64,000 nucleotides of DNA from Serratia nevei (GCF_037948395.1 NZ_CP149940.1:4154001-4218000); one strand, 5' to 3'. Positions 12,039 through 22,322 are shown, numbered from the stretch's first letter. Translations and numbers: made by a program. Notes: generated from the letters alone by a model not told the origin.

Positions 12039-12428
12039 ATGTACGATAACTTGAAGAGTTTGGGCATCAATCAACCGGAAGACGTCGATCGCTATAGCCT
12101 GCGTCAAGAGGCCAACAACGACATCCTCAAGATCTATTTCCGCAAGGACAAGGGCGAGTTCTTCGCCAAGAGCGTGAAGTTCAAGTACCCGCGCCAGCGT
12201 AAAACCGTGGTGGCGGACAACGCCGGCCAGGGCTACAAGGAAATTCACGAGATCAACCCGAACCTGCGCTACGTGATCGACGAACTGGATCAGCTGTGCC
12301 AGCGCGATCAGGTAGAAGTGGATCTGAAGCGTAAAATTCTCGACGACCTGCGCCATCTCGAAGGCGTGGTGTCGCACAAGATTGCCGAGATCGAAGCCGA
12401 TCTGGAAAAACTCACCCGCGGCAAATAA
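12039..12428 (+). CDS. yaeH: UPF0325 family protein YaeH
   Basis: Small soluble protein of 129 residues with no assigned biochemical function. It is nearly identical in pattern to E. coli Yae[11 protein letters not shown] at the start, then [18 protein letters not shown], a basic [12 protein letters not shown] segment and a long charged C-terminal helix ending [12 protein letters not shown]. Highly charged, with no signal or membrane segment. A good AAAGAGGG ribosome site precedes the ATG. It is the last gene of the block that is syntenic with E. coli 4 minutes. Confidence 0.93.
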   Translation: MYDNLKSLGINQPEDVDRYSLRQEANNDILKIYFRKDKGEFFAKSVKFKYPRQRKTVVADNAGQGYKEIHEINPNLRYVIDELDQLCQRDQVEVDLKRKILDDLRHLEGVVSHKIAEIEADLEKLTRGK

Positions 12429-12456
12429 TGCGGATCGGTTGACCCGCATCATCGCC

Positions 12457-12482
12457 AAGGCGCCCTTTCGCGGCGCCTTTTT
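12457..12482 (+). terminator. Intrinsic terminator after yaeH
   Basis: Stem AAGGCGCC / GGCGCCTT (12457-12464 with 12472-12479, 7-base loop) and five T. It sits in the 57-bp convergent gap between yaeH and yqcA, at the synteny junction. Confidence 0.88.
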
Positions 12483-12485
12483 ACT

Positions 12486-12938
12486 TTACGATTGCAGCAG
12501 CGTGCCCCACTGCTCGACCCACGGGCAGGCGGCCACTTCCGGCTCCGGCTGTTCCATCGCATCGATCTCCAGCACTTCGCTCACACGGGTGGCGCCCTGC
12601 TCTTGCAGCAGCGCGTCGAACGCGCGCCCGGCGCCGCAGAAGTTGTCATAGCTGCTGTCGCCGAGGGCGATCAGCCCATAGCGCAGCTCCGGCTGGTAGC
12701 CGACCTGATCGCGAATGGCGTGGAACAGCGGCGCGATGCTGTCCGGCAGATCGCCCTGCCCGGTGGTGGAGGTGATCACCAGCGCGTAGTGCTGACGATA
12801 AAACTGCCAGGCCTCCAGCGTGCCCTCTTCGAACAGTTTGACCTCATGGCCCTGCTCGCTGAGGATGTTTTGCGCCTCTTCCGCCACCAGCAGCGAATTG
12901 CCGTAGACCGTTCCCACGAAGATACCAACCTGAGCCAT
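12486..12938 (-). CDS. yqcA: Flavodoxin YqcA
   Basis: Short-chain flavodoxin of 150 residues that binds FMN. The phosphate loop is at the extreme N-terminus ([11 protein letters not shown], residues 5-15), followed by [12 protein letters not shown] and the flavin loop [11 protein letters not shown]. The frame opens at 12956, but the ATG at 12938 gives the family start MAQVGIFVG. It lies 33 bp downstream of truC, as in E. coli. The physiological partner is not established; roles in electron donation to radical or reductive enzymes are possible. Confidence 0.94.
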   Translation of the reverse strand: MAQVGIFVGTVYGNSLLVAEEAQNILSEQGHEVKLFEEGTLEAWQFYRQHYALVITSTTGQGDLPDSIAPLFHAIRDQVGYQPELRYGLIALGDSSYDNFCGAGRAFDALLQEQGATRVSEVLEIDAMEQPEPEVAACPWVEQWGTLLQS

Positions 12939-12971
12939 GGCTCCTACTCCCTTCATTACCTTTAAAAATTG

Positions 12972-13742
12972 TCAGCTATCCTGACCGTTAGCCGCGCTAA
13001 ACTCAACCCCGGCAAGTTCAGGGAATACCCCCGCCCAGCCGAACTGCGCCATCACCCCTTGCCAGTCTTCGTCCCAGCGCGCCGTCACCTGCAGCGGTTC
13101 GCCGGTCACCGGGTGCGTCAGCTGCAGATGGCTGGCGTGCAGCATCAGGCGCGGGCAGCCGAAATGCTGCGCCATACCGCGGTTCTGCCGCAGATCGCCG
13201 TGCTTGCTGTCGCCGATGATCGGATGGCGAAGATGCGCCATGTGGCGCCGCAGCTGGTGCTTGCGGCCGGTTTCCGGCTGCAGCTCCACCAGGCTGTAGC
13301 GCGCGCTGTCGTAGCGGCCGACGGCCACCGGCATCTCTACCTGCGCCAGCGGCCGGTAGTGCGTCACCGCCGGCTGCGGTCCCTTATCGGCATCGGCATG
13401 TTTATCGGCGATTTTGTCCAGCTCCGCCGTCAGCGGGTAGTCGAGGGTCGCCCCCTCCTGCACGTAGCCGCGCACCACCGCATGGTAGGTTTTCTGCACC
13501 TGATGCTGCTCGAACTGCTGCGACAGCAGGCGCGCCACCTCGCTGGAGAGCGCCATCAGCAGCACGCCGGAAGTCGGGCGATCGAGACGGTGCACGGTAA
13601 AGACGTGCTGCCCGAGCTGATCGCGCACCGTCTGCATCATAAAGCGAGTTTCATGACGGTCCAGCCAACTGCGGTGGACCAACCAGCCCGACGGCTTGTT
13701 CACCGCCACCAGGTGTTCATCCTGATACAAAATCTCAATCAC
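12972..13742 (-). CDS. truC: tRNA pseudouridine(65) synthase
   Basis: RluA-family enzyme that converts U65 in tRNA-Ile and tRNA-Asp to pseudouridine. The catalytic motif VHRLDRPTSGVLL (Asp in HRLDRxTSG) lies near residues 51-63 of 256. Downstream family segments include QPETGRKHQLRRHMAHLRHPI. In E. coli the order is yqcC-truC-yqcA; here the yqcC neighbour is separated by 8.5 kb carrying pbpC and a macroglobulin gene. Confidence 0.95.
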   Translation of the reverse strand: MIEILYQDEHLVAVNKPSGWLVHRSWLDRHETRFMMQTVRDQLGQHVFTVHRLDRPTSGVLLMALSSEVARLLSQQFEQHQVQKTYHAVVRGYVQEGATLDYPLTAELDKIADKHADADKGPQPAVTHYRPLAQVEMPVAVGRYDSARYSLVELQPETGRKHQLRRHMAHLRHPIIGDSKHGDLRQNRGMAQHFGCPRLMLHASHLQLTHPVTGEPLQVTARWDEDWQGVMAQFGWAGVFPELAGVEFSAANGQDS

Positions 13743-13802
13743 ATCGCTTTCCCAGGTAAATAGCCGTTTCGGGCGCGAGTATAACAGGCGTGCGGCTCAG
13801 CG

Positions 13803-16151
13803 CTAGTTCACCCATTCGATGGTCACCAGGCGCGTATCGGCGCGGCCGCGATCGTCCACCGCCCGAATGCGGTAGCGCCCGTTGTTGATCGGCCGCCAGT
13901 CGATCGGCTTTTTGCTGGCGCTGCTGCCGAGATAGATATCGTCGACGAACCAGTACACCGTCTTGCTGTCGGCGTCCGTCACCGCGTTGAAGGCGATTTT
14001 ATCCCGCCCCTGCTGCGACTGGCGCAGGGTATAGGTGGTATTTTTCAGCGGCGAAGTGATGCGCGGCGCGTTGCCGCCGACGGCGATGCCGTTGTCCTTG
14101 CAGCGGTTGACCGGCGGCGCCCGCTTCGGCAGCCCGGCCTGGGCGAATACGTTGGCCAGATCGGAAGGCCAGAACTCAAAGATTTCGGTGCGGGTCTGCG
14201 CCGCGTCATACGGCGGGCAGACGACCTCGCCGCTGTGAATATCCAGCACTACCGGCCGGTAAACGCTGTCGACCTTGATCGGCGACTTGCCGGGAATAAA
14301 CCAGGTCTTGCCCTTCTGCTGGCACCATGGCGTGGGCAGATCGCCGCTGGCGAGACAGATCTCCACCCGCCGCAACCGTTGGGGAAACGGGTGCTTCGGT
14401 TCCCGCAGGCCAGGATAGCTGGCGTTGACGCTGTCGATGACATTGAAGAACAGCGGCGCTGCCGCCTCGGCGCCGACCAACGCATTGTTGCCGCGCCCGT
14501 CGAAGTTGCCTTCCCACACCACCAGCACGTAAGGGCCGAAAATCCCGACGCTCCAGGCGTCGCGAAAGCCCCAGGAGGTGCCGGTCTTCCAGTACACCGG
14601 CAGTGAAGAAGAACGTTGCGCCAGCGTATCGCCCGGCCGGCGATGCTGGCGCAGCATATCCAGCGTAATGAAACTGGCCTCCTCACTCAGCAGCCGAACC
14701 GGCGTCGCTTCGGCCTCGTTCAGCTGCATACGAAGCGGCCGCAGCTCGCCGCGATTCGCCAACAGCGCATACAGCTTCGCCAACTCCTGCGCCGTCACCT
14801 CGCCGCCGCCCAGCACCAGCGACAGCCCGTAGTGGCTCTCACTGGCCATATTGGCCACGCCGGTCAAACGCAAAAACTGATAAAAAGTCGGCTGGCGCAG
14901 CTGCGAGGCGACATACACTGCCGGGATGTTACGGCTGAAATTCAGCGCATCGGTGGCGGTCACCGGGCCGAGAAAGCGCCGGTCGAAGTTTTCCGGCGCA
15001 TAGGCGCCGAACGACGAAGGCACGTCTTTCAGGATGGTCATCGGATGCAGCACGCCCTGCTCCATGCCCAGCGCGTAGATAAACGGTTTGAGCGTCGAAC
15101 CCGGCGAGCGCTTGGCGTTGGTGCCGTTCACCTGCCCCTGGATCGGCCGATTGTAATAGTCCGCCGATCCCACCAGCGCGCGCACCCCCATATCGCGGCT
15201 GTCCACCAGCATCACCGCGGCGTTTTGGATGCCGCGGCTGCGGTTGCGGGCGATAAACGCGTTGACCTGCCGCTCGACCAGCCGCTGCAACCCGGCGTCC
15301 AGCGTGGTGTCGACGCGCGTATCGCGCTGTACCAGTTGCTGCGTCTGCAGCCGTAGCTGCTCGATAAAATGCGGCGCGATATAGGGCACTTGCTCAGGCT
15401 GCCGCAGCGCCAGCGGCAGGCGAAACAGCGTTTGCTGGCTGGCGTCGGTGGGGTAAACCCGCTGCCAGCGCTGGAACAGACGATTGCGCGCCTGCGTCAA
15501 CGCAGCGCCGAGCACGCCGGTTTTCGGCTCCAGACGGTAGCTGGGCGACTGCGGCAACACCGCCAGCGTCAGCGCCTCCGGCAGGGTCAAATCCTTCGGC
15601 GACTTGGCGAAATAGATCAGGCTGGCGGCGCCGATGCTTTCGATGTTGCGGCCGTAAGGGGCATAATTCAGGTAGGCTTCCAGGATATCGCGCTTGGAGT
15701 AGCTGAGCTCCAGCTGCACCGCGCGCAGCACCTGCAGCAGCTTGCCGCCCGGCGTGCGGGTGTTGAGATGCCAGCGCATGCGCGCCAGCTGCATGCTGAT
15801 GGTCGATCCGCCCTGCATTTTGCCGCCGGCGACATAGCTGCGCCAGAAGCCACGCATCAGGCTGACGGGGTTAAAGCCGGGGTTGTAGTAGAACCAGCGG
15901 TCTTCGTGCAGCAGCAGCCCGCGCACCGCCAGCGGCGACACCTGCTCCAGTGGGGTCCACAGCCGGTAGCGGTCGTCGTTGGCCAACGTGATGCGCAGCA
16001 GCGCGCCGTGCCTGTCGTAATAGACGGAAGACTGCGGCAGCCCCTGCCACAGGGGCGGGTGCGGCCACAGCCGAATCGCGGTCAACAGCAGCGCCAGTAA
16101 AAACACCGCCATCAAGCCGTTTTGCAGCGCACGCCCGGTCAGGATCCTCAT
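13803..16151 (-). CDS. pbpC: Penicillin-binding protein 1C
   Basis: Class A bifunctional peptidoglycan synthase of 782 residues anchored by one N-terminal membrane segment (residues ~12-30). The glycosyltransferase (GT51) domain has HEDRWFYYNPGFNP and GGSTISMQLARM. The transpeptidase has SPGSTLKPFIYALG (SxxK), SRNIPAV (SxN) and WKTGTSWGFRDAW (KTG). The C-terminal ~90 residues form the PBP1C-type Ig-like domain. It starts 49 bp after the macroglobulin stop, so the two are probably one transcript, as yfhM-pbpC are in E. coli, but there the pair lies elsewhere in the chromosome. Confidence 0.96.
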   Translation of the reverse strand: MRILTGRALQNGLMAVFLLALLLTAIRLWPHPPLWQGLPQSSVYYDRHGALLRITLANDDRYRLWTPLEQVSPLAVRGLLLHEDRWFYYNPGFNPVSLMRGFWRSYVAGGKMQGGSTISMQLARMRWHLNTRTPGGKLLQVLRAVQLELSYSKRDILEAYLNYAPYGRNIESIGAASLIYFAKSPKDLTLPEALTLAVLPQSPSYRLEPKTGVLGAALTQARNRLFQRWQRVYPTDASQQTLFRLPLALRQPEQVPYIAPHFIEQLRLQTQQLVQRDTRVDTTLDAGLQRLVERQVNAFIARNRSRGIQNAAVMLVDSRDMGVRALVGSADYYNRPIQGQVNGTNAKRSPGSTLKPFIYALGMEQGVLHPMTILKDVPSSFGAYAPENFDRRFLGPVTATDALNFSRNIPAVYVASQLRQPTFYQFLRLTGVANMASESHYGLSLVLGGGEVTAQELAKLYALLANRGELRPLRMQLNEAEATPVRLLSEEASFITLDMLRQHRRPGDTLAQRSSSLPVYWKTGTSWGFRDAWSVGIFGPYVLVVWEGNFDGRGNNALVGAEAAAPLFFNVIDSVNASYPGLREPKHPFPQRLRRVEICLASGDLPTPWCQQKGKTWFIPGKSPIKVDSVYRPVVLDIHSGEVVCPPYDAAQTRTEIFEFWPSDLANVFAQAGLPKRAPPVNRCKDNGIAVGGNAPRITSPLKNTTYTLRQSQQGRDKIAFNAVTDADSKTVYWFVDDIYLGSSASKKPIDWRPINNGRYRIRAVDDRGRADTRLVTIEWVN

Positions 16152-16200
16152 AGGCTCTCACCGCCCCGGCGCCAGACGCTGGCCTGGCGCCGGATCCGGC

Positions 16201-19200
16201 CTAGTCGTTGCCCGCCGGCACCACCACCAGCTTGCCGCCGCCGGCCGACATCGCCTGTACTTCACGGTCGTACATGGCTTCGCCGTAGGCCGGTGGAACA
16301 ATAAAGCTGCCGGTATTGGTGGCCTTGATCTGATAGACGAACTCCTGCACCTCGGTGCCGGCGCTGCCGTAGATAATCACCCGATCTTCACGGATATCGC
16401 TGTAATCCGGCGCCCAGGTGGAGCCGGTAGCGGCCAGCGGCGACTGCCAACCGCCGCGGTCTTCGCTCTCCTCGCCGGCGTCGGCCGGTTCCGGCGGCGT
16501 CTGCTGCACCACTTCGAACCCACCCGGCAGCAGATCGACGATCGCCAGGTTGCTCTGCCCCTCTTTCGAGTTGGCGCGCACCTTCAGATGGACGTTGATC
16601 TTCTGCCCCAACGTCACCTGCGTCACCGGTTTGCCCTGTTCGTCGGTGTAATCGCGAACGATCTCAATCCCGCGCGACAGCGCTTTTTGCGGCGCATTCA
16701 GGTCGTAACCGGCCTGCGTCACCACATACCAGGCCGGCGCATTGCCGCCGTTGGTGAAGCGCACAGCAGTAGCATCGGCGTTGAACTGCCCCTGCACGAA
16801 CAACCCCTGCAGCTCACTGATGCGCTGCGGCTCACCGCCGGCTTTGCCTACCTGCACGATGCCCAAGGCATCCGCATTGGCGGATTGCGCCGCCACCTGG
16901 GCCGAATAGCTTTCCAGCGCCAGGATGCTCATCGCGGAAGAGTAGGTGGTGTAGCGCTCTTCTTTCAGCGCCTTGACCATATTCTCCAGCACCTGCGGCG
17001 GGATCGACGCCACCTTCTCCGGGAAGTGACGGGTAATCAGATACAGCCGCGTCGCATCCTGCACCAGCGGATCGAAATAATTCTGCGTCCACCAGGCGCT
17101 GTCATACGCCTTGCTCAGCTGCTGCCAGCTCGGTTGCAGCAACGCGGCGGCTTCGTCGTCCATCTTCAACAAGCGGTAAGAAGAAGCCAGATACAGCGCA
17201 CTCAGATCGGTTTTCCACCCTTCGCCATAGCGTTTTTGCAGCGTATCCTGCACCGCCGCCAGCGAGTTGGTGGTCACTTCGCCCTGCAGCGTCAGCAGGT
17301 AAACCGCCCAGCTGCGCAGGCGCAGCAGATACAGATCGTCGAATCCGCTGGCCGCCAGCTCGCGCAATGCGCCGTTGGCCTCGTCCAGCATGCCTTCCGG
17401 CAGGGCGTAGCCCGCCGCTTTGGCTTCGAGCAGATACTGCACCACATAAGGCGTGACGAAAGGATCGGCATCCGGCGACGAACGCCAGGCGCCGATCGCC
17501 CCGCTGTCGTTCTGGCGCGCGCGCAGCACGCCAAGCAGGTTGCGCAGCTGCTTGCTGACTTCCGCCTGGCTCAGGCTGCTTTTCATCTCTGGGTGGCGGC
17601 TCTGCAGCATCAGCGGAATGGAGCGGCTAACGATCTGCTCGGAACAGTAATACGGGTAATCCGCCAGGTATTGCGCCAGCCCGCTGGTCAGCACCAGCGG
17701 CGAATTCGACACCGCCGCCCGGCGCTGCGCGAAAGCGTCGAACATCTGGCGCAGGCCATCGACGTTCTGGCTGCTGCCGCTCATGCGCCCCATCACCGAC
17801 TGGGTGCGGTACGGCGCCGCCGGCCGCACCGAGGTGCTGACGGTGCGGCGGCTGGCCTGGTCGCCGTAACGGGCGTCGAACACCAGCGGTGCATCGCCCA
17901 GCGCGGATTTGGCGCGCAGACGGAAAGTGATCACACCCTCGCGTTTTTCCGCCAGCGTCAGGCTTTGCGTCGCGTTGCCCACCACCTCCAACTGCGGCGG
18001 CGGCGTCAACAGAACGTTGATGGCCACCGACTGGCCGTTCAACCCTTCGAGGTTGTTGCTGACGCCCACGCTGACGTCGAACTCGTCGCCCGGCGCCACC
18101 ATCGCCGGCACGTTCGGCGTCATGATGAAGTTGTCGCGCACCGTGGCGGCGGTTTGCGCCTTGCCGATTTTCTCCGGCGTCACCGAAATCGCCATCACGC
18201 GGATCTTGCCGTTAAAGTAGTCCGGCACCGGGTAGACGAACTGCTTCTCGCCGCTGACCTCGGTAATGCCGGACCAATAGGCCACCGGCTTGTCGCGTTT
18301 GCGCTTGAACGGGTTGAGGTTGAGATCCAGCCCTTCGCCCGCGTCGCCGCCCGGCGCCGCGGTCAGCGCCATCAGCTTGCTGAACTCCGGCAGGATCAGG
18401 TCGAGGATCTGCGAGCTGCTCACGTTCAGTTCACGCTTACTGAAGAAGAACTCCAGCGGATCCTTCAGGCGGTAGCGCGCCACCTGCAGAATGCCCTCAT
18501 CGACGGCAAACAGCGCCACCTGCTGCGGCACGTCGGTCTTGACCGTCATCGTCAGGTTTTCACCCGGCTTGATGACCTCCGGCGCCGTCACCTCGAGGCT
18601 GTTTTGCCGCGCCTGGGTACTGATCTTGAACGGCATCACGCCATAGCTCAGCGGGCTCATGAAGATTTCACTGGAGTTGATGTCGCGCACGAACTGCACG
18701 TTGATGTAGCCGTTGCCCTCCATGCCGGCCGGCACGCGGATCTTCTGCACCGAGCTGGTGGTATCGGTGTGGAACCACTGCCAGGCGTAAACCTTGTCCT
18801 TCTCGATGGTGATCAAGCCGCTACCGGTATAAGGCGCGTTGATCGCCACCTCGATCTCCTCGCCCGGCTGATATTCCGCCTGGTTCAGTTTCAGCTTCAG
18901 TTCGGCGTTGCGATCCAGCGAACGGCTCAGGTTGGCGTTGCCGGCCACGCTGTAGGCGACGCGGTTGAGCGTTTTGCCCTGCGCATCTTCAATCACCAGC
19001 ACGAAGTCGCCCGGCTTATCGGTCGCCAGCCGCAGATCCGCGCCCTGCTCGCTCAGCGCCAGCGGCTGTTCCGACAGCTGCACTTCCTTCATCTTCGACT
19101 GGTATTTGTAAACGCCCGAATCCTGTTTGGTCAGCACCGAGATGTATTTCTGCTCGATCAACACCTGCTTCAGGTTCGGCATGGCGATCTGCTGCAGATT

Positions 19201-22176
19201 CGGATCGATGGCGATCACGTTCAGATGCCGCTCCGCGTCGCGGTTGATGTAGCCCAGATCGCCGTCCGCCTTCACCCCAATCAGGTAATCGTAAGGCGAA
19301 ACCAGCGTGCGGGCGGTAGCCGCCACCGAGCGCCCGCCGCCGGCGACGAACGCCTCCGACAGCAGCTGCAGCTGATAGGTGGCGTCGGCGTAGGATTTCA
19401 GATCGAGCGGGATTTCGGCCGCGCCGTGCTCATCGGTGGTGCGATCTTCCAGCTCGGTTTCGAACCCGTCGCTGTTTTGCCGGTTTTCATAGAACGCATA
19501 ATCTGGGAAGCGATCGAAGCTCGGATACATCGGCCGCAGCGTCAGCCTGGTGGTCACGCGGCGATCCTGCGCCGGGGTACCGAACAGGTTCTGCACATCG
19601 ATGCTGGCCTTCAGCTCGGACGGTTTGACCCAGCCTTGCTGGCGATTCGGCGTCAGCGCCAGCTTCACTTTCAGCTGATCCGGCTCGAACTCCTTCACAT
19701 TGACCGCGGTATGGCCGAGCAGCGTGGAGGTATCGTTGTTTTTGCCGATCAGATACAGATAGACGTTCCACTCGCCGGTGGGCGAGTTTTCATCGGTGGT
19801 ATAGCTCAGCTCGTTGAAACCGCTGGCGCTCAGCGTCAGCGGCACGGTGGTCATCAGCTTGTCGCGCGGATCGCGGACTTCGGCGCGCACCGGCACGCCG
19901 GCCAGGCCAACGCGCCAGTCGGCGGCGCGGGTGATCAGGCCAATATTGAAAGTATCCCCCGGTCGATAAACGCCGCGATCGGAGAACAGGTAGCTGCCGA
20001 GCGTACGCGGATCGGTCGGCGTTTGCTCCCCGGCGACGTCGAAGCGCGAGAAGTCCAGCCCGCGATCGTTATAGCTGCCGGTCGGCAGGAAGGAAACATC
20101 CCCTTCTTTTTCCACCAGGAACATCACCGGCTGGCGCTCGTTGGTGTACACGTCGAGCGCCGGGAAACGCACGTGGCCGTCTGCCCCGGTGGTTTGGCTG
20201 AGCAGCGTCACGCCGTTTTTGGCCACTACCGACACGTTGGCGCCGCTGACCGGCGCGCCGCTTTGAATCGACTGCACGAAGACGTCGCGCGTCTTATCCT
20301 GCGAGCTCTTGGCGACGATGCCCAGATCGGTCACCACCACAAAGCGCGAATCGCCAACGTCGGGCTGATCATCTCCGGTGCTCTCGTCCGGTTCCTGTTC
20401 TGGCTCGGCACCCGCCTCTTCCGCCGCCGGTTTCCGGTTCGGCTGCCATTCAGACAGCGTCAGCAGGAACACCCCGCGATGGGAACTGGCGTTGGTGGAG
20501 AGATAACGGGAGAGGTCGATGCCCTGATAGTTCACTTCCCCCGGCCGCTCGTTATTGAGCGCCGTCTGGTATTTGAAATGCTCGGTGAAATACTCATCGT
20601 TGAGCCGGTTGAATTCCGTGGACGAATATTCCCGGCTTTTGAAGGAGACGATGTGCTGCAGCTGGCTCGGGATCACCCGCTTGATGTCCAGCCGCAGGCC
20701 CGCCACGTTGCGCGCCGCCACGCTGATCTGTTTGTCGCCGTTGACCGACAGCAGCGAGCCTGCGGACATGAACTGCAGCGATTTCGGGAACTCCGGCACT
20801 TCGACCACCCGATAAACCTTCTTCGGCATTTTGTAACCGCCGACGGAGACCAGTTGGTTGTCTATCTCGATCAGCACGAAGCGGTGCGCCGGAGCTTCAA
20901 AGCGGAAGCTGAACTGCGGCTGGTAGGCCTCTTCCGCCTCGTTAAGCGTCAATGGCAATGCCGTCGCCTGCGCCAGCACGTTTTTACCGACGCTGTCGAC
21001 CGTCCATTGATAGAAATCTTCGGCATCGTTGGCGGCCTCGGCATCGTTCGGATCGTGCTGCGGCAGCAGCCAGGCTTTGGTGGCCCGCGCCAGCTCTTTA
21101 TCCTTCACCGCATCGCTGAAACCGACCACCAGCGCACGCTGCCCTTGGCCGCCGTCGGTATCCACGACCTGGGCACTGGCGTCGCTCAGCGCTAGACTGT
21201 ACAGCGTCGGGACTTTGACCCAGTTGCTTTTCGCCTCTTCGACCGCATTGCCGGCCGCCGTCGATTTGACGCCCTTGCCGACGGTCAGATGCACAGCGCC
21301 GCCCTGATCCAGCGCCTGCAGCGGCTCGGAATGCACCCAGGCGTTCAGTTTTTTCTCGTCATAGACCAGAGAGAAGTTCAACTTTTTCTCGGAGGAAGTG
21401 CTGCCTTCTTTCAACCCCAGCGAAATCTGTTTTTCAAAGCTGGCGACGTCGACCGGCGCGTTGAACTTCAGATTGAAAATCGCACTGCGTTTCTGCGCAT
21501 CTTGCGGATCGCGGTAATACTCAGCCTGCCCCAGGCGGTAATCGAACGCGGGCACGGTGAAGGCATAGCGGGTTTTGGCCAGTTTGATCTGCGGTGCCAG
21601 CAGGGTGGCGGGCTCAAGGGTCACGTCATACTTCGCGCCCATCGGCAGCGGCTTTTTCGGCGTGAACAGCAGCGTCGACTCGTTGCTCCATGCCCACTGC
21701 CCTTCCGCCGTCGGCTTCAGAGTGATGCCGGCGCTCACGGTTTTACCCACTGCGGCGATCGGCGCGACCGACCCGCTGAAGGTCAGGCTCACCGTTTGCG
21801 GCACCTGCCGGGCGGCGGCGTAATCTATTGGCTCGGGGTTGGCAAGCGATGCGCTGACCTCCTGAACCACCATCGGTGCAGGCTCGATAGGCTGAGGCCG
21901 GTTTTGCCACCAGTGCCAGCCGTAAAATGCGCCGCCTGCGGCGCCAGCCAACAGCAACAGGCCTAAACCGATCGCTTTCGGGTGTTTATCCACGCCGCTT
22001 TCGAGCCGCAAGAAACCGCGCGGCAGCGCAGCCCACCAGGCCGGCGCACGCCAGCTGAGGTTGCCGACCAGCGGTCTCAGCAACCGCCCCAACAGCGACA
22101 ACACCCCACCCAGCAGGCGACAAACGCCCTTAACCAGGGTAAAAGGCAAACGCAGGATAAACCTTAATAAATCCAT
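16201..22176 (-). CDS. yfhM: Bacterial alpha-2-macroglobulin (YfhM-like), thioester type
   Basis: Giant periplasmic protease-trap protein of 1991 residues. The internal thioester motif CSEQ is at residues 1511-1514 (context YPYYCSEQIV), preceded by macroglobulin domains and followed by an alpha-alpha toroid with repeated helices and a C-terminal MG domain (PGGFEVVQQ to EFVYQIKATNTG). Unlike E. coli YfhM I see no lipobox: residues 1-65 are basic and partly amphipathic, then one hydrophobic segment at ~68-90 (AIGLGLLLLAGAAGGAFYG) is followed by a Pro-rich linker, implying a type II inner-membrane anchor. A ~28-residue Glu/Pro/Asp-rich insert lies at about 582-610. It is directly upstream of pbpC. 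The symbol is by homology and context; the length exceeds the E. coli protein by over 300 residues. Confidence 0.88.
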   Translation of the reverse strand: MDLLRFILRLPFTLVKGVCRLLGGVLSLLGRLLRPLVGNLSWRAPAWWAALPRGFLRLESGVDKHPKAIGLGLLLLAGAAGGAFYGWHWWQNRPQPIEPAPMVVQEVSASLANPEPIDYAAARQVPQTVSLTFSGSVAPIAAVGKTVSAGITLKPTAEGQWAWSNESTLLFTPKKPLPMGAKYDVTLEPATLLAPQIKLAKTRYAFTVPAFDYRLGQAEYYRDPQDAQKRSAIFNLKFNAPVDVASFEKQISLGLKEGSTSSEKKLNFSLVYDEKKLNAWVHSEPLQALDQGGAVHLTVGKGVKSTAAGNAVEEAKSNWVKVPTLYSLALSDASAQVVDTDGGQGQRALVVGFSDAVKDKELARATKAWLLPQHDPNDAEAANDAEDFYQWTVDSVGKNVLAQATALPLTLNEAEEAYQPQFSFRFEAPAHRFVLIEIDNQLVSVGGYKMPKKVYRVVEVPEFPKSLQFMSAGSLLSVNGDKQISVAARNVAGLRLDIKRVIPSQLQHIVSFKSREYSSTEFNRLNDEYFTEHFKYQTALNNERPGEVNYQGIDLSRYLSTNASSHRGVFLLTLSEWQPNRKPAAEEAGAEPEQEPDESTGDDQPDVGDSRFVVVTDLGIVAKSSQDKTRDVFVQSIQSGAPVSGANVSVVAKNGVTLLSQTTGADGHVRFPALDVYTNERQPVMFLVEKEGDVSFLPTGSYNDRGLDFSRFDVAGEQTPTDPRTLGSYLFSDRGVYRPGDTFNIGLITRAADWRVGLAGVPVRAEVRDPRDKLMTTVPLTLSASGFNELSYTTDENSPTGEWNVYLYLIGKNNDTSTLLGHTAVNVKEFEPDQLKVKLALTPNRQQGWVKPSELKASIDVQNLFGTPAQDRRVTTRLTLRPMYPSFDRFPDYAFYENRQNSDGFETELEDRTTDEHGAAEIPLDLKSYADATYQLQLLSEAFVAGGGRSVAATARTLVSPYDYLIGVKADGDLGYINRDAERHLNVIAIDPNLQQIAMPNLKQVLIEQKYISVLTKQDSGVYKYQSKMKEVQLSEQPLALSEQGADLRLATDKPGDFVLVIEDAQGKTLNRVAYSVAGNANLSRSLDRNAELKLKLNQAEYQPGEEIEVAINAPYTGSGLITIEKDKVYAWQWFHTDTTSSVQKIRVPAGMEGNGYINVQFVRDINSSEIFMSPLSYGVMPFKISTQARQNSLEVTAPEVIKPGENLTMTVKTDVPQQVALFAVDEGILQVARYRLKDPLEFFFSKRELNVSSSQILDLILPEFSKLMALTAAPGGDAGEGLDLNLNPFKRKRDKPVAYWSGITEVSGEKQFVYPVPDYFNGKIRVMAISVTPEKIGKAQTAATVRDNFIMTPNVPAMVAPGDEFDVSVGVSNNLEGLNGQSVAINVLLTPPPQLEVVGNATQSLTLAEKREGVITFRLRAKSALGDAPLVFDARYGDQASRRTVSTSVRPAAPYRTQSVMGRMSGSSQNVDGLRQMFDAFAQRRAAVSNSPLVLTSGLAQYLADYPYYCSEQIVSRSIPLMLQSRHPEMKSSLSQAEVSKQLRNLLGVLRARQNDSGAIGAWRSSPDADPFVTPYVVQYLLEAKAAGYALPEGMLDEANGALRELAASGFDDLYLLRLRSWAVYLLTLQGEVTTNSLAAVQDTLQKRYGEGWKTDLSALYLASSYRLLKMDDEAAALLQPSWQQLSKAYDSAWWTQNYFDPLVQDATRLYLITRHFPEKVASIPPQVLENMVKALKEERYTTYSSAMSILALESYSAQVAAQSANADALGIVQVGKAGGEPQRISELQGLFVQGQFNADATAVRFTNGGNAPAWYVVTQAGYDLNAPQKALSRGIEIVRDYTDEQGKPVTQVTLGQKINVHLKVRANSKEGQSNLAIVDLLPGGFEVVQQTPPEPADAGEESEDRGGWQSPLAATGSTWAPDYSDIREDRVIIYGSAGTEVQEFVYQIKATNTGSFIVPPAYGEAMYDREVQAMSAGGGKLVVVPAGND

Positions 22177-22322
22177 TATTGCAGCACCTCATCATCCTAA
22201 TGCAGCCCCCGGTCAACCGCCGCGGTTCAACCGAGCCGAAAGACGCCGTCGGCTCCCCTGCCCGGCATCCGCGCGAGTACTCTACACTGCCGGGCGGCAA
22301 AAATCTGCGCGCCGCCGGCGAA

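Noticed and set aside
16588..21195. 1535-codon plus-strand open frame
   Set aside because: It lies wholly opposite the macroglobulin gene, is rich in His, Arg and Gln as expected of a GC-rich antisense frame, has no ribosome site and matches no family I know.
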